This document shows positions 4,409 through 7,990 of a stretch of 7,990 bases of DNA, piece by piece (within the stretch, counting starts at the first letter, position 1; each line of letters starts with the position of its first letter). The stretch is from contig CAMNLS010000048.1 of NCBI GenBank assembly GCA_946543495.1, forward strand, positions 1 to 7,990, given 5' to 3'. Both the position numbers and the translations under genes were made by a program. A model generated the notes under the pieces. It saw nothing but the letters and a program-made list of their open reading frames with translations, was not told the origin of the DNA and made no database searches. This DNA comes from an uncultured Selenomonadales bacterium (GTDB lineage Bacteria > Bacillota > Negativicutes > Selenomonadales > Selenomonadaceae).

Positions 4409-6421
4409 TCAATTCTTCCACAAGACAACGGCACTGCGAGCCGGAATGTAAAGCTTGAGCCAGTCTTTGTCTTGCCTATCGTAGACAGGATCATAATTCG
4501 TGTAATGCGGAATGGTGTCGTTCGTCAAGCCGAAGCCGCCAAACGCTTTATCGTCCGTGTTGAGCATAACATCGTAATCGCCCTTCGGAACAAGGAAGCC
4601 GTAATCAACGAAGGATTTATTCGGCGAGAAGTTGAACACGAACAGCAGACGCCCGCGCATATAAGCAAGCACTTGGTCGGCGTCGTCGTGCCAAATCTCT
4701 CTGACGGGCAAGTTTGCAAAGTCCGGTTCAGCCTTGATGACTGAAATCATCGCCCTATCGAAGTCGCCGAGTTCATGATAGCAAAGCGACTTGTCGTCGG
4801 CGAGGTGCCATTGACGGCGGGCGTATTTGTAAGACCAGCCGTTACCTTCGCGGGGGAAGTCAATCCATTCGGGGTGCCCGAACTCATTGCCCATGAAGTT
4901 GAGGTAGCCGCCGTTCATCGTCGAGAGCGTCACGAGCCGAATCATCTTGTGCAGAGCAATGCCGCGGTTCGCAACGTCGTTTTCGTCGCCCTTGCGGAAG
5001 TGCCAATACATATCCGCATCAATCAGCCTGAATATAATCGTCTTGTCGCCGACTAACGCTTGGTCGTGGCTTTCGGCGTAGGAAACTGTCTTTTCATCTG
5101 CGCGGCGGTTAGTGAGTTCCCAGAAGATTGAAGACGGTTTCCAATCCTCGTCGCGTCTCTCTTTAATCATCTTAATCCAGTAATCGGGAACGTTCATTGC
5201 AAGGCGATAGTCAAAGCCGAAGCCGCCGTCTTCAAACTTGCTGGCGAGTCCGGGCATGCCGCTAACGTCTTCAGCTATCGTGACGGCGTTGGGCTTGACT
5301 TCGTGAATCATCTTGTTGGCAAGCATGAGATAGCAAATCGCGTTGTCGTCTTGATGACCGTTGAAGTAATCGCCATAGCTCGTGAACGCCTCGCCTAAGC
5401 CGTGAGAGTAGTAAAGCATTGAGGTTATACCGTCGAAGCGGAAGCCGTCGAAGTGATACTCTTCCAACCAATATTTGCAGTTGCTAAGCAGGAAGTGTAA
5501 CACGTCGTCCTTGCCGTAGTCGAAGCAGAGACTATCCCACGCGGGGTGCTCGTGCCTGTCGCCGGCGTAGAAGAATTGATTCGGGTCGCCCGCAAGGTTG
5601 CCTAAGCCTTCAACTTCATTCTTAACGGCGTGACTGTGAACGATGTCCATGATAACGCCGATACCCATTTGATGAGCCGCGTCAATCATTTCCTTAAGCT
5701 CTTCGGGCGTGCCGCAACGACTTGAGGGCGCGAAGAAACTCGATACGTGATAACCAAAGCTGCCGTAGTAGGGGTGCTCCTGAATCGCCATAACTTGAAT
5801 CGCATTGTAGCCCGCCTGCTTGACGCGCGGCAAAACATTATCCTTGAACTCGGTGTACGTGCCGACCTTCTCAGCGTCTTGCCCCATGCCCACGTGACAT
5901 TCATAAATCAGCAAAGGATTCGTATCAATCTTAAAGCCTTCGTCCTTCCATTCGTGCGGTTGAGCTGGATTCCAAACCTGCGCGGAGAAAATTTTAGTTT
6001 TGTCGTCTTGAACAACGCGCTGACACCAAGCCGGAATACGTTCGCCCTCGCCGCCGTCCCAACGAACTTTCATCTTGTAGAGGTCGCCGTGCTTAAGTTG
6101 ATTCTCGGAAAGCTTAAGTTCCCAGTTGCCGCCTTCGAGTTTCTTGCAACGATAAGCCTCGTCCTTTTGCCAGCTGTTGAAGTCGCCGATTAAATAGATG
6201 TCCGCCGCATTCGGTGCCCATTCACGGAAGACCCAGCCATAACCCGTCTTGTGCAACCCGTAATAGAGATGTCCGCTTGCAAAGTCCGCAAGAGTGCGCT
6301 TGCCGTTTTGCGTGAGCTGATTAATCTTCCAGACTGCGTGTTCATGCCGACCGCGTATCGCGTCTTCATAGGGGGCAAGCCAGCCGTCCTTCGCAACCAA
6401 GCCGATTTGTTCTTTCGCCAT
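4409..6421 (-). CDS. glgB: 1,4-alpha-glucan (glycogen) branching enzyme, eukaryotic-like GH13_8 type
   Basis: This 670-residue cytoplasmic enzyme cuts alpha-1,4-glucan chains and rejoins the piece by an alpha-1,6 bond, making glycogen branches. An N-terminal CBM48-like domain (about 60-145; FREWAPNAADIYLIGDFNSW at 66-85) precedes the GH13 barrel. Catalytic motifs are intact: MDIVHSH (258-264), FDGFRFDG with nucleophile Asp330, TIAEDVSG with acid/base Glu384, and ESHDQ with Asp453. Long stretches read like human GBE1 (MAIQEHPYYGSFGYHVSSFF; WLEEYHFDGFRFDGITSMLY), unlike the usual bacterial GlgB (GH13_9), and the length suits the eukaryotic-like GH13_8 group, which also occurs in some bacteria. 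The C-terminal beta domain ends with SAVVLWKN. ATG 6421 has AAGGAGG (6429-6435) 7 bases upstream. It appears monocistronic; no other glycogen genes are in the window. Confidence 0.95.
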   Translation of the reverse strand: MAKEQIGLVAKDGWLAPYEDAIRGRHEHAVWKINQLTQNGKRTLADFASGHLYYGLHKTGYGWVFREWAPNAADIYLIGDFNSWQKDEAYRCKKLEGGNWELKLSENQLKHGDLYKMKVRWDGGEGERIPAWCQRVVQDDKTKIFSAQVWNPAQPHEWKDEGFKIDTNPLLIYECHVGMGQDAEKVGTYTEFKDNVLPRVKQAGYNAIQVMAIQEHPYYGSFGYHVSSFFAPSSRCGTPEELKEMIDAAHQMGIGVIMDIVHSHAVKNEVEGLGNLAGDPNQFFYAGDRHEHPAWDSLCFDYGKDDVLHFLLSNCKYWLEEYHFDGFRFDGITSMLYYSHGLGEAFTSYGDYFNGHQDDNAICYLMLANKMIHEVKPNAVTIAEDVSGMPGLASKFEDGGFGFDYRLAMNVPDYWIKMIKERRDEDWKPSSIFWELTNRRADEKTVSYAESHDQALVGDKTIIFRLIDADMYWHFRKGDENDVANRGIALHKMIRLVTLSTMNGGYLNFMGNEFGHPEWIDFPREGNGWSYKYARRQWHLADDKSLCYHELGDFDRAMISVIKAEPDFANLPVREIWHDDADQVLAYMRGRLLFVFNFSPNKSFVDYGFLVPKGDYDVMLNTDDKAFGGFGLTNDTIPHYTNYDPVYDRQDKDWLKLYIPARSAVVLWKN

Positions 6422-6454
6422 AAAGTTTCCTCCTTTTAATTAAGTCTTGTTCTT

Positions 6455-6506
6455 CCGCGTCAATTGTAACAAAAGATTTTTTTTTAAGCAAGGAAATTGA
6501 CGGCGG
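6455..6506. repeat. Widely spaced inverted repeat in the glgB/substrate-binding protein divergent region
   Basis: CGTCAATT (6458-6465) and AATTGACG (6495-6502) are perfect 8-bp inverted arms, extended by CCG/CGG (6455-6457 and 6504-6506) with one extra G at 6503. The arms flank the A/T tract that forms the glgB promoter spacer, and the left arm overlaps the -10. The 29-base gap and the T-run lying inside it argue against a terminator. Paired operator half-sites or chance are both possible. Confidence 0.5.
6463..6491 (-). promoter_or_regulatory. Likely promoter of glgB
   Basis: On the - strand, TTGCTT (6486-6491) and TACAAT (6463-6468) are separated by 17 bases that include a run of nine A. 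The -10 matches 5/6 and the -35 3/6 of the housekeeping consensus. Transcription would start near 6456, giving a leader of about 35 bases that holds the AAGGAGG ribosome binding site. Confidence 0.55.
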
Positions 6507-6516
6507 CAAGACGAAT

Positions 6517-6545
6517 TTAACTGAAAATTTTTTCATGAATAGAAT
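6517..6545 (+). promoter_or_regulatory. Possible promoter of the substrate-binding lipoprotein gene
   Basis: TTAACT (6517-6522) and TAGAAT (6540-6545) are separated by 17 bases (4/6 and 5/6 consensus matches). The expected start near 6552 falls inside the AAGGAG ribosome binding site (6551-6556), which makes the leader uncomfortably short, so the call is weak. Confidence 0.35.
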
Positions 6546-6567
6546 TTTGTAAGGAGATGTTGATAAA

Positions 6568-7509
6568 TTGCGCTGGATAAGTTTAATTATAATCGCGGGG
6601 CTTTTAATCGGCGGTTGCGGCGGCGAAAAGACTTCCGCGCCCGTCGAAGTCAAGCAAGAGGTCTTCGCGACGATAACTGACGACGCGGGCAGAACAGTTG
6701 CCTTGCCGAACACGCCGACGCGGATAGTCGTGACGAGTGCAAGTTTCCTTGAGCCATTGCACGCAGTCGGTGCAGAGATAGTCGGGCGTCCCGATTCCAA
6801 AAATAAAATGCCGTCGTGGGCTAAGGACTTGCCGAGCGTCGGGGCGGTCTATCAAATCGACTTGGAACGCTTGCTTGCTTGTGCGCCCGATTTAGTCATC
6901 ATCAATAAGGGCATGAATGAAAAACTTTTGCCCGTGCTCGACGAAAATAAAATTCCCGCGCTGGTCGTCGAACTCAAGACTTATGACGACGTTAAACGCG
7001 GGCTGAAGATGTTTTCTGCGATAAGCGGCGACACTCAAGCGGGCGATAAGATTATCAGCGACATGGACGCCGAGATTAAAGCTATCGTCGATAAGGTTCC
7101 GAAGAATCCGTTGCGCGTGGCAATTCTTCACTCGACCGCGCAAGGCTTGACGGTTCAGCTTGACGGGAGCATTGCTGGTTCAATCGTCAAGATGTTCGGT
7201 TGGCAGAACGTCGCCTCTGGTATGACGCCGCTTGAAAAAAATCCCGACGCCGCCCCCTACAGCATGGAAACGCTTGCCGAACAAAATCCGGAAATAATCT
7301 TCGTGACGAGTATGGGCGACCTCAACGAGATTAAAGCAAACATGACACGGGCAATCGAGACTAACGAGGCATGGCAAGCAATCGGGGCGGTTAAGGACAA
7401 GCGGCTTTACTTCCTGCCGCAAGATTTATTCCTGCTAAGTCCAGGGCTACGCTATCCCGAAGCCGTTAAGACGATGGCTAAGCTCATCTACCCAAAGGAG
7501 ATTGACTGA
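6568..7509 (+). CDS. ABC transporter substrate-binding lipoprotein, iron-siderophore/haem/cobalamin family
   Basis: This 313-residue protein starts at TTG 6568; the frame has no ATG or GTG between the upstream stop (6550) and this codon, and AAGGAG (6551-6556) lies 11 bases upstream. Residues 1-17 are a lipoprotein signal (MRWISLIIIAGLL, lipobox LIGGC) with Cys17 as the lipidated residue, followed by a short flexible linker. The rest matches the helical-backbone binding proteins of PF01497 (BtuF/FhuD type): ITDDAGRTVALPNTPTRIV (36-54), LEPLHAVGAEIVG (61-73), DLERLLACAPDLVII (98-112), a long central helix, and ETLAEQNPEIIFVTS (234-248). The ligand cannot be read from the sequence. No permease or ATPase gene is adjacent, so partners must lie elsewhere. 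Its TGA stop shares its A with the ATG of tatD, which points to translational coupling. Confidence 0.9.
   Translation: MRWISLIIIAGLLIGGCGGEKTSAPVEVKQEVFATITDDAGRTVALPNTPTRIVVTSASFLEPLHAVGAEIVGRPDSKNKMPSWAKDLPSVGAVYQIDLERLLACAPDLVIINKGMNEKLLPVLDENKIPALVVELKTYDDVKRGLKMFSAISGDTQAGDKIISDMDAEIKAIVDKVPKNPLRVAILHSTAQGLTVQLDGSIAGSIVKMFGWQNVASGMTPLEKNPDAAPYSMETLAEQNPEIIFVTSMGDLNEIKANMTRAIETNEAWQAIGAVKDKRLYFLPQDLFLLSPGLRYPEAVKTMAKLIYPKEID
7494..7500 (+). promoter_or_regulatory. Ribosome binding site of tatD inside the upstream gene
   Basis: AAAGGAG lies in the last codons of the substrate-binding protein gene, 8 bases before ATG 7509, and fixes the start of the TatD-family gene. Confidence 0.75.
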
Positions 7510-7990
7510 TGTTTATCGATACACACTGCCACCTTGAGGACGACAAGTTCACCGAAGACCGCGCAGAGGTTCTGACACGCGCCCGCGCCGCCCAAGTCGA
7601 ACGGATTATAAATTTCGGAAGCACGCTACAAAGTTCCGTTGCCGTCGTCGAATTGACTAAAACCTTCGCGGAGCTGTATGCGGGCGTGGGCATTCACCCA
7701 GAAGAGATTGACGACTTCGACGAGAAAACTTGCGCTACGCTTGCCGAACTCGTCACGGATAAAGTTATCGCCGTCGGGGAAATCGGCTTGGATTATCATT
7801 GGGAAAAGGATTCGGCGCGGCGACTGATTCAGCAGAAGATTTTTATTGAGCAACTCGACCTTGCCCGACAGCTGAAGTTGCCCGTTTGTGTTCATGACAG
7901 GGACGCGCACGGCGACACGCTAAAGATTTTGCAGACGGAGGCAAGAGACCTGCGCGGGGTGTTGCATTGTTATTCGGGCAGTTTGGAGAC
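7509..7990 (+). CDS. tatD: TatD-family metal-dependent hydrolase, N-terminal part (3' end outside window)
   Basis: The first 160 residues are visible and the frame is open at the right edge; family members are about 255-265 residues, so some 100 are missing. The start ATG overlaps the upstream TGA by one base. TatD enzymes are TIM-barrel metal-dependent hydrolases reported to act as 3'-5' DNases and, in some members, on D-aminoacyl-tRNA. Metal and active-site motifs appear in the right order: FIDTHCHLED (2-11, with His6 and His8), GVGIHPEE (59-66), AVGEIGLDYHW (88-98, with metal ligand Glu91), VCVHDRDAHGDTL (126-138, His129) and LHCYSGS (152-158, His153). The more common wording is HSRDA or HTRDA where this has HDRDA. 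The protein is probably cytoplasmic, with no signal peptide. Its pairing with an ABC binding protein looks positional rather than functional. The symbol is a family name; the paralogue cannot be fixed. Confidence 0.92.
   Translation, partial: MFIDTHCHLEDDKFTEDRAEVLTRARAAQVERIINFGSTLQSSVAVVELTKTFAELYAGVGIHPEEIDDFDEKTCATLAELVTDKVIAVGEIGLDYHWEKDSARRLIQQKIFIEQLDLARQLKLPVCVHDRDAHGDTLKILQTEARDLRGVLHCYSGSLE

Noticed and set aside
5747..6193. 148-residue open frame on the + strand
   Set aside because: It is antisense to the well-supported branching enzyme and has no independent evidence.
6455..6506. Terminator formed by the inverted repeat in the divergent region
   Set aside because: The gap between arms is 29 bases, the T-run lies inside the loop rather than after the stem, and no gene ends here.
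6557..6580. Seven-codon upstream ORF (ATG 6557) that could attenuate the lipoprotein gene
   Set aside because: It has no spacing for its own ribosome binding site (AAGGAG ends directly before it), and such short frames occur by chance.
6366..6855. Open frames on the - strand (144 and 83 residues) across the divergent promoter region
   Set aside because: They overlap the start of glgB or the substrate-binding protein in other frames and show no family features.

Overview
The window looks like chromosomal DNA of a Gram-negative Firmicute (Negativicutes, Selenomonas-like). This is an inference. It rests on the end of an LPS heptose epimerase gene (hldD), periplasmic-type signal peptides and a lipoprotein, combined with Firmicute-style AAGGAGG ribosome binding sites and frequent GTG/TTG starts. 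Both ends are cut inside genes. No RNA genes, insertion sequences, phage genes or CRISPR arrays were seen.

Left block, + strand (1-2681): the end of hldD is followed after 5 bases by a nitroreductase with a signal peptide, then two unrecognised exported proteins of 234 and 305 residues. Gaps of 5-20 bases and good ribosome binding sites suggest one envelope-related operon, closed by a strong hairpin terminator at 2642-2681. A cytoplasmic nitroreductase follows (2699-3220). Its terminator at 3255-3287 is shared with the convergent genes on the right.

Middle block, - strand (3292-6421), in transcription order: glgB, a eukaryotic-type glycogen branching enzyme; a terminator containing four tandem 7-bp repeats; a 64-residue protein with one membrane segment; an ECF-type sigma factor; and a 64-residue peptide with a leader-like SLDELDMVAAAG motif. 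The sigma factor, the peptide directly behind it and the small membrane protein in front form the least explained group here. No recognisable anti-sigma factor and no peptide-modifying enzyme or transporter is nearby.

Right block, + strand (6568-7990): a lipoprotein substrate-binding protein of the iron-siderophore/haem/cobalamin ABC family, with a TTG start, translationally coupled to a TatD-family metal-dependent hydrolase that runs off the window. The 146-bp divergent region between glgB and this gene carries a good glgB promoter, a weaker promoter facing the other way, and a widely spaced inverted repeat.

Most of the window is ordinary housekeeping and envelope gene content. The parts most worth following are the sigma factor/leader-like peptide pair, the exported nitroreductase with two unknown exported partners, and the heptamer repeats inside a terminator.
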